NCBI RefSeq assembly: GCF_001514265.1
Contig: NZ_KQ949000.1
Span: forward strand, 124,001 to 188,000
Direction: 5' to 3'
DNA length: 64,000 nt
From: Streptomyces resistomycificus
GTDB taxonomy: Bacteria; Actinomycetota; Actinomycetes; Streptomycetales; Streptomycetaceae
In this document: one piece after another, positions 39,424-48,214 of the stretch
Layout: each line of letters starts with the position of its first letter
How positions within the stretch are numbered: position 1 is the first letter of the stretch
The notes under the pieces: generated by a model
The model's input: only the letters and a program-made list of their open reading frames with translations
Told to the model about the DNA's origin: nothing
Database searches by the model: none
Made by a program: the position numbers and the translations under genes

Positions 39424-40110
39424 TCAGCCGAAGAGCGGGAAGCGGTCCGCGTCCGGGCCGAGGAGACCTCGTTCGGCCTCGGTGAGCGGCAGCCGCCCGG
39501 TCGCCGCCCGCGCGTAGTGCTCGTCGCTCCAGCTCACCGGCACGGGGTGGCCGAGCAGGCCGTCGAGCGCGGAGCGCACCGAGGCCAGGCCCGCCGCCGA
39601 CGGCCCGGGTGCGGAGGGGAGCCCGTGGACGAGGTCGAGGTGGTGGACGCTCGCCTCGACGGTGAGGGTGCCGACGAGGTCGTCGACGGTCAGGAGGTGG
39701 CCCTGCGTGCCGACGAGAGCCGTCGGCCGGGCCGCTGCGGCGGCCGTCACCGTGGCCGCGGCGGTCTCCAGGTACAGCCCGCGCAAGTGGCGCCAGTCGA
39801 GGAACATGCTCGAGCAGACCCGGACCCGGCGCCGTCCGTCCGCCGCGTCGGCGGTGTCGGGCCGCCAGTCCCGCCAGTACGTCACGGCGTCCACGTCGGC
39901 CGGCCCGGCGGCGGGCGTGTGGAGGGCGACCAGGGCCCGCTGGGCGTCCGCGAGGAGGTGGAAGACCAGGTCACGCACCACCCACCCGGTGCACCCGGTG
40001 GGCAGCCAGGAGTCGTCGTCCCCGAGGGCGCGGACCACGGCCGCGAGGGCGTCGTAGGAGGCGCGCAGGGCCTGGACCGGCGTCGTGGGATCTCCGGTTG
40101 CCTCGGTCAT
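39424..40110 (-). CDS. Mycothiol-dependent maleylpyruvate isomerase/DinB-type protein
   Basis: A 228-residue actinobacterial protein of the DinB-like superfamily. The N-terminal helical domain (LRASYDALAAVVRALGDDDS, CTGWVVRDLVFHLLADAQRA) contains the first metal-ligand His, and VEASVHHLDLVHGL carries two further His residues, as in mycothiol-dependent metalloenzymes. The C-terminal about 70 residues form the second domain. The substrate is unknown: the family includes maleylpyruvate isomerase and thiol transferases. It is divergent from the molybdenum enzyme operon. Confidence 0.82.
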   Translation of the reverse strand: MTEATGDPTTPVQALRASYDALAAVVRALGDDDSWLPTGCTGWVVRDLVFHLLADAQRALVALHTPAAGPADVDAVTYWRDWRPDTADAADGRRRVRVCSSMFLDWRHLRGLYLETAAATVTAAAAARPTALVGTQGHLLTVDDLVGTLTVEASVHHLDLVHGLPSAPGPSAAGLASVRSALDGLLGHPVPVSWSDEHYARAATGRLPLTEAERGLLGPDADRFPLFG

Positions 40111-40238
40111 GGCGGCAGCTTAGGGACGCTCACGCGGCCGATCAACGGCGCACGGTCGTCGTGACTCGTGTGTCAGGTGGGCCGGTGTGGATACGCGGTC
40201 CCTACGGCACCAGCCCGCTCCGGAAGGGCATCCACGAC

Positions 40239-40796
40239 ATGGGCACAGACATCCACGCGGACGGCGGCCTGTCGCGGCGCCACCACTCCGAGACGACCCT
40301 GCAGGTCAACGGCAAACCGCACACCCTGACCCTCGACCACCGCCGCGTCCTGCTCGACGTCCTGCGTGAGGACCTCGACCTGTGCGGCGCCAAGAAGGGC
40401 TGCGACCACGGTCAGTGCGGCGCCTGCACCGTCCTGGTGGACGGGCGGCGCGTCAACAGCTGCCTGCTGCTCGCGGTGTCGCTGGACGGCTGCGAGGTCA
40501 CCACCGTCGAGGGCCTCACCGCGGACGGGGAGGAGCTGCATCCCCTGCAGCGGGCCTTCCTCGACCGGGACGCCTTCCAGTGCGGCTACTGCACCCCCGG
40601 CCAGATCTGTTCCGCGCTCGGCGCGATCTCCGAGGCCGCCGAGGGGCACCCCTCCCACGTCACGGACCCCTCCGTGCCCTCCGGCCGGCCCGTGCCCCTG
40701 AGCCGGGACGAGATCCGCGAGCGCCTGAGCGGCAACCTCTGCCGCTGCGGGGCCTATCCCCGCATCGCCGAGGCGGTCGAGGACGTGGTCCGGTGA
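40239..40796 (+). CDS. Molybdenum hydroxylase, 2Fe-2S subunit (PaoA/XdhC-type)
   Basis: A 185-residue electron-transfer subunit. The plant-ferredoxin cluster is bound by CGAKKGCDHGQCGAC plus a later Cys in VNSCLLL; the second cluster by FQCGYCTPGQ and LCRCGAYPRI. The N-terminus lacks a clear twin-arginine export signal, although RRHH occurs near residue 13. ATG 40239 follows GGAAGGG. Its stop overlaps the start of the FAD subunit (GTGA). It passes electrons from the Mo site to FAD in a xanthine dehydrogenase-type complex. Confidence 0.94.
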   Translation: MGTDIHADGGLSRRHHSETTLQVNGKPHTLTLDHRRVLLDVLREDLDLCGAKKGCDHGQCGACTVLVDGRRVNSCLLLAVSLDGCEVTTVEGLTADGEELHPLQRAFLDRDAFQCGYCTPGQICSALGAISEAAEGHPSHVTDPSVPSGRPVPLSRDEIRERLSGNLCRCGAYPRIAEAVEDVVR

Positions 40797-41785
40797 AGAC
40801 CTTCGACTACGTACGCGCCGCGAGCGTCGAGGAGGCCGCCGAGGCGTACGCAGCCCGGCCCGGCGCCCGCTATCTCGGTGGCGGCACCAACCTCGTCGAC
40901 CTGATGAAGCTCGGTGTGGAGCGGCCCGCCGCCCTGGTCGACCTCACCCGGCTGCCCCTGGACGCGGTGGAGGAGCTGCCCGACGGCTCGCTGCGGGTCG
41001 GGGCCATGGTCCGCAACAGCGACCTCGCGGCCCTGCCCGCCGTCCGGGACCGCTGGCCGGCGCTGTCCCAGGCGGTGCTGGCCGGCGCGTCGGGGCAGCT
41101 GCGCAATGCCGCCACCACCGGCGGCAACCTCCTGCAGCGCACCCGCTGCCCCTACTTCCAGGACGTCACCAAGCCGTGCAACAAACGCGAGCCGGGCAGC
41201 GGTTGCGGCGCGCGGGAGGGCGTGCACCGCGACCACGCGGTCCTCGGGCACTCCGCGCAGTGCGTCGCCACCCACCCCTCGGACATGGCGGTCGCGCTGG
41301 CCGCCCTCGACGCGCGCGTGGAGCTGTACGGCGTCGAGGGCACCCGCGAGGTCGCGGCGGCAGACTTCCACCGGCTGCCCGGCGACCGTCCGGACCTGGA
41401 CACCGAGATCCGTCCCGGTGAGATCGTCACCGGCGTGGTGCTCCCGGCGTCCACGGCGGGACGGCCGTCCGCCTACCGCAAGGCCCGGGACCGGGCCTCG
41501 TACGCCTTCGCCCTCGCCTCGGTGGCGGCCGTGGTGCGGGTGGAGTCCGGGGTGGTCGCCCAGGCCGGGATCGCCTTCGGCGCGCTGGCCCACCGGCCCT
41601 GGCGGGCCCGGCGGGCCGAGGGGGCCCTGGTGGGCGCCGCACCGACCGACGACGCCTTCGAGCACGCCGTCGACCTGGAACTGGCCGCCGCCGAACCGCT
41701 GCGCGACAACGCCTACAAGGTGCCCCTGGCGCGCGCTCTGGCCCTGGACGTCCTGACCCGGCTCACCGCGTCCGCGAGGACCTGA
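40793..41785 (+). CDS. Molybdenum hydroxylase, FAD subunit with extra Fe-S motif (PaoB-like)
   Basis: A 330-residue FAD-binding subunit. FAD contacts are in ARYLGGGTNLVDLMKLGVER and ATTGGNLLQRTRCPYF. Between them and ATHPSDMAVAL lies a Cys-rich insertion (CPYFQ, PCNK, GSGCGA), which matches the insertion that binds a [4Fe-4S] cluster in the E. coli aldehyde oxidoreductase subunit PaoB and in 4-hydroxybenzoyl-CoA reductase-like enzymes. Starts at GTG 40793, overlapping the Fe-S gene. A Mo-subunit gene follows after 23 nt. This favours an aldehyde or purine-like substrate oxidised by the three-subunit complex. Confidence 0.93.
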   Translation: MKTFDYVRAASVEEAAEAYAARPGARYLGGGTNLVDLMKLGVERPAALVDLTRLPLDAVEELPDGSLRVGAMVRNSDLAALPAVRDRWPALSQAVLAGASGQLRNAATTGGNLLQRTRCPYFQDVTKPCNKREPGSGCGAREGVHRDHAVLGHSAQCVATHPSDMAVALAALDARVELYGVEGTREVAAADFHRLPGDRPDLDTEIRPGEIVTGVVLPASTAGRPSAYRKARDRASYAFALASVAAVVRVESGVVAQAGIAFGALAHRPWRARRAEGALVGAAPTDDAFEHAVDLELAAAEPLRDNAYKVPLARALALDVLTRLTASART

Positions 41786-41808
41786 ACCGGCGCCCGAAGG
41801 AGGACCGT

Positions 41809-43911
41809 ATGTCCGGCATCCGTACCGTCGTGGGTGCTCCCGCCGAGCGCCGGGAAGGGCGGGAGAAGGTCACCGGCGCGGCCCGCTACGCGGCCGAGCA
41901 GCCCGGCACGGACCGGGCGTTCGCCTGGCCGGTGCCCGCCACCGTCGCCCGGGGCCGGGTGACCGGCGTCGACGCGACGGCCGCGCTGGCCCTGCCCGGC
42001 GTGCTGGCCGTGCTCACCCACGACAACGCGCCCCGGCTCGCCGAGCCGGACGACCCCACCCTCGCGGTACTGCAGAACCCCGAAGTCCCGCACCGCGGCT
42101 GGTTCGTCGCCCTCGTGGTGGCCGAGACCCCCGAGGACGCCCGGGCCGGCGCCGCCGCGGTGCGCGTCACGTACGCCACGGAACCGCACGACGTCACCCT
42201 CACCGCCGCGCACCCGGAGGCGTACGTCCCCGAGGAGGCCAACGCCGGCTATCCGGCCCGCACCGAACGGGGCGACCCGGATCGCGCCTTCGACTCCGCC
42301 GCCGTACGGGTCGACACCGCCTACCGGGTGCCGCCGCTGCACAACCACCCGATGGAACCGCACGCCACCACCGCCCGCTGGGACGGCGACCGGCTGACCG
42401 TGCACAACTCCGGCCAGGGCGCCACGGTCGTACGGGACACCTTGTCCGCGCTGTTCGAGGTGCCCGCGGAACGGGTCACGGTCGTCTCCGAACACGTCGG
42501 CGGCGGTTTCGGCTCCAAGGGCACCCCGCGTCCCGACGTGGTGCTCGCGACGATGGCGGCCCGGCTGACGGGGCGGACCGTCACCCTCGCCCTGCCCCGC
42601 CGCCACCTGCCGGCCGTGGTCGGTCACCGCGCACCGACCCTGCACCGGCTCCGCCTCGCCGCCGAGCCCGACGGCCGGCTCACCTCCGTGACGCACGAGG
42701 TCACCACGCACACCTCCCGCGTCAAGGAGTTCGTGGAGCAGGCCGCGACACCCGCCCGTGTCATGTACGCCGCTCCCCACCTCCGTACGCTCCACCGCGT
42801 GGTCGCCCTGGACGTGCCCTCGCCGTCCTGGATGCGCGCCCCGGGTGAGGCGCCCGGCATGTACGCCCTGGAGTCCGCCATGGACGAGCTGGCCGGCGAG
42901 CTCGGGATGGACCCGGTGGAGCTGCGGATCGTCAACGAGCCGGACACCGAACCCGACAGCGGCAAGCCCTTCAGCAGCAGGCACCTCGTCGAGTGCCTGC
43001 GCGAGGGTGCCTACCGGTTCGGCTGGGCGGGGCGCGATCCGCTCCCGCGTTCGGGCCGCGAGGGGCCGCTGCTGGTGGGTTCGGGCGTGGCCGCGGCCAC
43101 CTACCCCGTGCAGGCGTCGCCCTCCACCGCCGACGCCCGGGCGCTGCCGGACGGGCTCTTCCTGGTGCGGGTCAACGCCACGGACATCGGCACGGGGGCC
43201 CGGACCGTCCTCGCGCAGATCGCGGCCGACGCGCTCGGCGCGCCCCTGGACCGGATCCGGATCGAGGTGGGCAGCAGCGATCTGCCCTCGGCGCCCCTGG
43301 CGGGAGGCTCGTCCGGCACCGCGTCCTGGGGCTGGTCGGTCCACGAGGCGTGCACCCGGCTGGCGGAGCGCCTGGCCGGTCACTCCGGTCCGCTGCCCGG
43401 GGAGGGGATGGTGGCCCGCGCCGACACCACGGGCCGGGCCGACGCCGTAAGCCCCTGGGCGCGGCACGCCTTCGGCGCGCACTTCGCCGAGGTGACGGTG
43501 GACACGGTCACCGGTGAGATCCGCGTCCGCCGTCTGCTGGGTGTCTATGCCGCCGGCCGGATCCTCAACCCCCGTACCGCCCGCTCGCAGTTCGTCGGCG
43601 GCATGACCATGGGCCTGGGCATGGCGTTGACCGAGGGCAGCACGATGGACGCCGCCTTCGGCGACTTCACCGAGTGCGACCTGGCGTCGTACCACGTGCC
43701 CGCGCACGCCGACGTCGGGGCCGTCGAGGCGCACTGGGTCGACGAGAACGATCCGCACCTCAACCCGATGGGAAGCAAGGGCATCGGCGAGATCGGCATC
43801 GTGGGCACGGCGGCCGCGATCGGCAACGCCGTCCACCACGCCACCGGTGTCCGGTTCCGGGAACTGCCGCTCACCCCGGACCGGGTGCTGCCCGCTCTCC
43901 TCGCCCGTTAG
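41809..43911 (+). CDS. Molybdenum hydroxylase, molybdopterin subunit (PaoC-like)
   Basis: A 700-residue catalytic subunit that binds the molybdenum cofactor. AGGAGG precedes the ATG. Features: N-terminal EKVTGAARYAAEQP, VSEHVGGGFGSKG, MRAPGEAPGMYALESAMDEL, AGGSSGTASWGWSV, and the base GIGEIGIVGTA (Glu661) near the end. Length fits the family (about 700-780). The three genes form one operon. No XdhC/PaoD-type insertion chaperone is next to it, so that factor must be elsewhere. The stop overlaps that of the convergent gene on the other strand (TTAG). Confidence 0.94.
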   Translation: MSGIRTVVGAPAERREGREKVTGAARYAAEQPGTDRAFAWPVPATVARGRVTGVDATAALALPGVLAVLTHDNAPRLAEPDDPTLAVLQNPEVPHRGWFVALVVAETPEDARAGAAAVRVTYATEPHDVTLTAAHPEAYVPEEANAGYPARTERGDPDRAFDSAAVRVDTAYRVPPLHNHPMEPHATTARWDGDRLTVHNSGQGATVVRDTLSALFEVPAERVTVVSEHVGGGFGSKGTPRPDVVLATMAARLTGRTVTLALPRRHLPAVVGHRAPTLHRLRLAAEPDGRLTSVTHEVTTHTSRVKEFVEQAATPARVMYAAPHLRTLHRVVALDVPSPSWMRAPGEAPGMYALESAMDELAGELGMDPVELRIVNEPDTEPDSGKPFSSRHLVECLREGAYRFGWAGRDPLPRSGREGPLLVGSGVAAATYPVQASPSTADARALPDGLFLVRVNATDIGTGARTVLAQIAADALGAPLDRIRIEVGSSDLPSAPLAGGSSGTASWGWSVHEACTRLAERLAGHSGPLPGEGMVARADTTGRADAVSPWARHAFGAHFAEVTVDTVTGEIRVRRLLGVYAAGRILNPRTARSQFVGGMTMGLGMALTEGSTMDAAFGDFTECDLASYHVPAHADVGAVEAHWVDENDPHLNPMGSKGIGEIGIVGTAAAIGNAVHHATGVRFRELPLTPDRVLPALLAR

Positions 43912-45035
43912 CGCAGTGGGTCCACCGCGCGGTCGGCCTCGGCCGGAGGTCGTGGCGTCGCGGTGCGCGGCATCTGCCACGCCAGCCGCGCGAGGAGGGC
44001 CGCCAGCGCCGCGAAGGACGCGCAGACGGCGACCACGCCGACGAGCGAGGCGGGGGCGAGCGCGAGTTCCAGTGCCCGGGACAGTCCGGCGGAGTGCACC
44101 AGCCTGCCCTCGAACAGCCGGCCCGCGGCCAGCCCCGCCGGTACCAGGGCCGCCGCCGCGAGAGTGGGCACGCTCGGCCGTACCGTCAGCACGAGCGCGA
44201 GGAACACGCACAGCACGGACACGCCGAGTGCCAGGCCGTAGATCCGGGCGGACGCGCCGTCCCGGTCCAGCGGGAAGCTGAGCACCCCGCACCCGACGAG
44301 TGCGAGGACGGCGAGGCGGACGGGCCGGAACGCCGGCCCGGCTTCGCGGGGCGCGGGCGGGGCGGCCTCGCGCTTACGGCGCGTGTCGAGGGCGGACAGC
44401 ACGGCGCGGCCGACGCCGCCGCCGACCGGACCGCCGGCCGGGACTCCGGCCGTCTCCGGGTGATCCAAGGTCGCCGGCGTCTCCAGGACCGCGTCGGGCT
44501 CCGGATCCGGATCGAGCTCGGGGTCGAGCTCCGGCAGGTCGGCGTAGAGCTCGCGCTCCTCGGCGAGCCGTCCGATCAGTTCCACGAGCTCCTCCACCGG
44601 CCGGCCGGCCGCGGCGGCCCGCACCGCCTCCTCACCGCAGTGGGGCTGCAGCGGCGTCCGGTGCAGCAGCGCCAGCAACCGGGTGACCTCCTCCACCGGC
44701 CGGCACTCGGCGGCGGCGCGGATCGCCTCGTCCGCGCAGGCGGCGTCCCTCGGCGGCCGGGTCAGCAGGGTGACCAGGCGGGTGACGTCCTCCACCGACC
44801 GGTTCACACCGACCGCCCGCAGCGCGGCGACCGTGGCCTCGGCGTACTCGGGCGACTGTTCGAGCAGGGTGATGAGGTGAGCGATGTCCTCCAGCGGCCG
44901 GTCCGCCACGGCGACACGCACCAGTTCACCCGCCGGGTCACCGTGCGAGGACTCGAGCCGCTCATGGACGCCGGTCAGCTCGGAGAGAGGTATCGCGGCT
45001 TGGTTCGATGGGGCTGACGAAGGGCCGGTGGTCAT
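43908..45035 (-). CDS. Repeat-containing membrane protein
   Basis: A 375-residue protein starting at ATG 45035 behind GGGAG. Residues about 20-165 hold four copies of a helical unit with the pattern RP(L/V)E(D/E)(I/V)xxLIxLL (RPLEDIAHLITLLEQSPEYA, RSVEDVTRLVTLLTRPP, RPVEEVTRLLALLHRTPLQP, RPVEELVELIGRLAEERELY). An acidic linker follows and then about five membrane helices (LAVLALVGCGVLSFPL onward). I believe this design is common in Streptomyces but its function is not known to me. Its stop overlaps that of the Mo-enzyme gene. Confidence 0.75.
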   Translation of the reverse strand: MTTGPSSAPSNQAAIPLSELTGVHERLESSHGDPAGELVRVAVADRPLEDIAHLITLLEQSPEYAEATVAALRAVGVNRSVEDVTRLVTLLTRPPRDAACADEAIRAAAECRPVEEVTRLLALLHRTPLQPHCGEEAVRAAAAGRPVEELVELIGRLAEERELYADLPELDPELDPDPEPDAVLETPATLDHPETAGVPAGGPVGGGVGRAVLSALDTRRKREAAPPAPREAGPAFRPVRLAVLALVGCGVLSFPLDRDGASARIYGLALGVSVLCVFLALVLTVRPSVPTLAAAALVPAGLAAGRLFEGRLVHSAGLSRALELALAPASLVGVVAVCASFAALAALLARLAWQMPRTATPRPPAEADRAVDPLR

Positions 45036-45301
45036 GCTCTGCTCCCGAGGAAGAGTGCGGCCGCTGTGTGCGTCGCCGAATGCGACACGCGACGTTACGG
45101 GACCATTACTAAGCGTCCCGGGCGCGGCCTGCCACCGGGGCGGGCCCACGGGGGTTAACGGGTGGGCCCACCGGGATCTCCCGCGTCGCAGGGGCCCCGG
45201 CCGTGCCCGTTACCCGTTCGGCAGGCCTTACCGGGCCCCACAGAGGGAATCCGTCTGGAGCGGGCTCGTCGAGGCCCGGCCGGAGGAGAAGGGGGCGGGG
45301 C

Positions 45302-45595
45302 ATGGACACGACCACGACGGTCATCGTCGTCGCCGCGGTGGTCGCGGCACTGGTTCTGGTCTTCGCCGTGTTGCTGCTGGTACGGCTGGTGCGCACCCGG
45401 CGCAGTCTGCGGCAGGCGGGACTGCCGACCGGGCCACGCTGGGTGTTCTGGGGCGCCCTGCTGTACTTCGTACTGCCGACCGATCTGCTGCCCGATCCCG
45501 TCTATCTGGACGACATCGGCGTCCTGCTCCTGGCGTTGCGCACCCTGCGCACCTCCCCCGGCGCGCGCGAGCACGAGGCACCTCACGGACTCTGA
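45302..45595 (+). CDS. DUF1232/YkvA-type small membrane protein
   Basis: A 97-residue protein with an N-terminal membrane helix (VIVVAAVVAALVLVFAVLLL) and the DUF1232 core PRWVFWGALLYFVLPTDLLP followed by PVYLDDIGVLLLALRTL. A GGAGGAGAAGGG site precedes ATG 45302. The family is widespread and without a settled function. It stands alone, upstream of the graspetide pair. Confidence 0.85.
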   Translation: MDTTTTVIVVAAVVAALVLVFAVLLLVRLVRTRRSLRQAGLPTGPRWVFWGALLYFVLPTDLLPDPVYLDDIGVLLLALRTLRTSPGAREHEAPHGL

Positions 45596-45726
45596 CTACG
45601 CTCCGTGAGGAAACCAATCACCCGTTCGATTCGTATAAGTCTCTGGAAGCCCGAGGAAGTCGGCGGACCAAGCGAGGCCGCGGGGTGACCGTCGTTTGAT
45701 CGTGCACCACCGGCGAGGGAGAGACG

Positions 45727-45918
45727 ATGCAACCGTTCGCGCTCAACTACGCACGTCCGGCAGCGGAGTTGGAAGCCACCACTCCGTACGTCTATGACTC
45801 CGGGCGGCAGTTGAACGTGCTGTTCGACGGGCGGATCGCCGCCCGCGACCACGCCCTGATGAGGGAACTGGGGACCACGACCTCAACCGCGGGCTCCAAG
45901 ACCCACTTCGACGACTGA
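45727..45918 (+). CDS. tgmA: Graspetide (ATP-grasp-modified RiPP) precursor TgmA
   Basis: A 63-residue precursor peptide behind GAGGGAGAG. The leader has PFALNYARPAA and the conserved DSGRQLNVLFDGRIAARD segment that ATP-grasp-modified precursors share; the C-terminal core TTTSTAGSKTHFDD pairs Thr/Ser donors with two terminal Asp residues. In graspetides an ATP-grasp ligase joins such side chains as esters or amides. The maturase gene starts 16 nt downstream. There is no signal peptide. A possible -10 TATAAG lies near 45633. Confidence 0.88.
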   Translation: MQPFALNYARPAAELEATTPYVYDSGRQLNVLFDGRIAARDHALMRELGTTTSTAGSKTHFDD

Positions 45919-45934
45919 ACACGGTCCGGCCCAT

Positions 45935-46936
45935 ATGACCGTGTTGATTCTGACCCGCGAAGAGGACGTGACCGCCGACATGGTGGTCGTGCACCTCAAC
46001 GCCACGGGGGTTCCGGTGGTCCGGCTCGACCCGGCCGACCTCACCGACGGGGTGTCCCTGTCCGGCGAGTTCGTGCACGGCACGTTCCGCGGCCATCTGT
46101 CGGCCGGGGGGCGGCTGGTGAGCATCGGGGGGCTGCGGTCCGTCTGGGTGCGCCGGCCGGGGGTCCCGGCCGCGCGGGCGGCGACGCCGTCCGCCTGGTT
46201 GACCGAGGAGGCCTCGCAGGCGCTCTACGGCATGCTCCGCGGCTGCGACGCCCGTTGGATGAACCACCCCGACGCGGCCCGCCGGGCCCGGCACAAGCCC
46301 TGGCAGCTCCGGCTGGCGCAGCGCTGCGGCCTGCCGGTGCCGGCCACCCTCATCACGACGTTCCCGCAGGCCGCCCGCGAGTTCGCGGAACGCTATCCGG
46401 ACCTGGTGGTCAAGCCGGTCTCCGGTGCGCATCCGCAGGACCCGCCCCGGGCGGTGCCGACCAGCCGGGTCGCCCCGGACACCGACTTCTCAGCCGTCGC
46501 GTTCGGTCCCACGCTGCTGCAGCGCCGGGTCGCCAAGAAGGCGGACATCCGCCTCACGGCGGTGGGCGAGCGGCTGTTGGCGGCCCGCAAGGCCGTCGCC
46601 GAGGACGCGCACCCCGACGAGGTCGACGTGCGGTTCGCGCGGGACGACGCCCCGTGGCGTCCCGTCGAGGTGCCCCCGCGTCTGGCCTCCGCGGTGCGGG
46701 CCTACCTCCGGGACGCCGAACTCGCCTACGGCGCCTTCGACTTCGCCGAGGACGGGGACGGGATGTGGTGGTTCCTCGAGTGCAACCAGTCGGGGCAGTT
46801 CGGCTTCGTCGAGGTGGACACGGGCCAGCCCATCGCGCACAGCGTCGCCGGGTGGCTGGCCCGGCCGGGCCCGTCGGCGGCCGCGGTGCCACACCAGCGG
46901 CGCCGACGCGGCGGCGCGCTGAGCGCTGATCAGTAG
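45935..46936 (+). CDS. tgmB: Graspetide ATP-grasp maturase TgmB
   Basis: A 333-residue ATP-grasp ligase of the MvdD/TgmB type that makes side-chain ester or amide links in the TgmA core. Seen: N-terminal MTVLILTREEDVTADMV, RPGVPAARAATPSAWLTEEA, PWQLRLAQRCGLPVPATLIT (ATP-grasp start), DLVVKPVSGAHPQ (lysine that contacts ATP) and WWFLECNQSGQFGFVE (metal-binding acidic and Asn residues). It follows tgmA directly. No PIMT-type methyltransferase, protease or exporter gene of the usual graspetide set is adjacent; the product's later fate is unknown. Confidence 0.93.
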   Translation: MTVLILTREEDVTADMVVVHLNATGVPVVRLDPADLTDGVSLSGEFVHGTFRGHLSAGGRLVSIGGLRSVWVRRPGVPAARAATPSAWLTEEASQALYGMLRGCDARWMNHPDAARRARHKPWQLRLAQRCGLPVPATLITTFPQAAREFAERYPDLVVKPVSGAHPQDPPRAVPTSRVAPDTDFSAVAFGPTLLQRRVAKKADIRLTAVGERLLAARKAVAEDAHPDEVDVRFARDDAPWRPVEVPPRLASAVRAYLRDAELAYGAFDFAEDGDGMWWFLECNQSGQFGFVEVDTGQPIAHSVAGWLARPGPSAAAVPHQRRRRGGALSADQ

Positions 46937-47145
46937 GGTCGCGGGCCGGGCAGGGCGGCACGCTGCCAGCCCGCGCCCGGGGCCGCCGGGCGGTCGGCCG
47001 GGTGGGGGGAGCCGAGGGAGGACTGCAGCGGTCGCATGACGTACTCCAGCTCCCTGGTCACCCGCTCGGCCTCCCTGCGTGTCTGGAGGGGGATGTCGCC
47101 GCGCTCCGCGACGAGTCGGTCGTAGATGGGGGAATCCTGGAACAC
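46930..47145 (-). CDS. Small hypothetical protein
   Basis: A 71-residue charged protein (FQDSPIYDRLVAERGDIPLQ, then TRREAERVTRELEYVMRPLQ) with a Pro/Ala-rich tail. Starts at a GTG near 47145 with a weak site. The N-terminal 40 residues look like a conserved helical segment, and I recall similar small proteins in Streptomyces. Its 3' end overlaps the end of tgmB by 7 nt on the opposite strand. Confidence 0.55.
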   Translation of the reverse strand: MFQDSPIYDRLVAERGDIPLQTRREAERVTRELEYVMRPLQSSLGSPHPADRPAAPGAGWQRAALPGPRPY

Positions 47146-47270
47146 CCGTCACGCGCCTTTCGTGTCACTGCCCATGCAGTTGGGCACGACTGTCGAGTGT
47201 AGGCGCCCCCGCCCACCGGCACGCACATTCGGTCGGAGGGCTTGACGCCGAGGCCGCTCGCCGTGTGCGG

Positions 47271-47375
47271 TCAGGCGCCGGTCGTGAAGCCGGGCCGGAC
47301 GATCATGAGGACGGTGACGGTCGCCCACAGCAGGTTGAAGACTCCGGTGAACATGGCGAGTCGGCCGGCCCGCGT
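47271..47375 (-). pseudogene. Membrane protein C-terminal remnant
   Basis: The minus strand encodes TRAGRLAMFTGVFNLLWATV and TVLMIVRPGFTTGA then a stop, a membrane helix with a natural-looking C-terminus. Upstream the sequence changes abruptly into the AraC-like fragment on the other strand. A 27-residue peptide from ATG 47351 is the alternative reading. Confidence 0.45.
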
Positions 47376-47379
47376 GGGA

Positions 47380-47673
47380 ATGAGCGAGCGCACCTTCGGC
47401 CGGCGTTTCCGCGAACAGACGGGCACCACGCCGTTGCAGTGGCTGCTGCGGGCGCGCGTGCGACGGGCCCAGTACCTGCTGGAGAACAGCGACCACCCGG
47501 TGGAACGGATCGCGCGACAGGCGGGGTTCGGTTCACCGACCGCCTTCCGCGAACGATTCCGCCGGGTGGTCGGCACCACTCCGCAGTCCTACCGCGCCGC
47601 GTTCCACGGAAGGAACGCGAGGAACGCGACGTCGAACGCCGTCCCGGCAGTACGCCCCCGGGGCAGACCGTAG
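47380..47673 (+). pseudogene. AraC-family regulator, C-terminal DNA-binding part only
   Basis: About 97 residues carrying most of an AraC-type double helix-turn-helix: MSERTFGRRFREQTGTTPLQ, RVRRAQYLLENSDHPVERIA and the signature GFGSPTAFRERFRRVVGTTP QSYR in adjoining parts. The first helices and the whole effector domain are missing, and the frame begins right where the membrane-protein remnant ends. It could make a small DNA-binding protein, but no ribosome site is visible. Confidence 0.75.
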
Positions 47674-47710
47674 GCCTGCCCGGCCCGGCGGCTGCCGGGA
47701 CGGCACGGTG

Positions 47711-47968
47711 TCACACGGCCAGCCGCAGTCCGCTGTCGCCGTCCGGGTCGGTCGGGACGACCGGCGTGCGCCCGCCCTCGACGAGCAGGGCGTCGGCCTT
47801 GGCGACCGCGTCATGGATGTCGGTGCTGCCCATCATCACGCACAGCGTGTAGCTGACGTCCTCCAGTTCACGTGCCGTGGCCTCCCTTTCCCTCTCTGCC
47901 TGCGCGATCCGCAGCGATGCGTACCGAGTCAGCAGCTTCCTGACGACCTTCGGGTCCGGAACGAGCAC
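47711..47968 (-). CDS. DUF5133-family protein
   Basis: An 85-residue protein starting at GTG 47968 behind GAGAGGGG. LVPDPKVVRKLLTRYASLRI at the N-terminus and LEDVSYTLCVMMGSTDIHDA in the middle match the DUF5133 proteins of Streptomyces, which I know as unannotated small proteins near regulatory genes. The function is unknown. An upstream ATG at 48025 in frame is less likely. Confidence 0.8.
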   Translation of the reverse strand: MLVPDPKVVRKLLTRYASLRIAQAEREREATARELEDVSYTLCVMMGSTDIHDAVAKADALLVEGGRTPVVPTDPDGDSGLRLAV

Positions 47969-48214
47969 GTAGCGCCCCTCTCTCGATTTTCGCTCCGTAT
48001 GCCCGAACCACGACAGACCATTCACATCCGATGCCGAAGGGGGCGCATTTGGCGCGATTTCGTTACCTCCCGGCCTGCGCCCCCGTACGCCGTCAGCGGC
48101 GGCACAGAGGTGCGGCGGTGCGGCGGGCGGGGCGTGCCCGCCGACCAGGGTGTCCAGTGCCTGCGACAGCCGGTCGACGCGGTGAGGGTGCGCCGGGGCG
48201 GGTGACGGGCGCGC

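Noticed and set aside
45142..45169. An 8-bp inverted repeat as terminator between two divergent genes
   Set aside because: It is short with a 12-nt loop and lies upstream of both genes, so no transcript would need to end there; chance is likely in GC-rich DNA.
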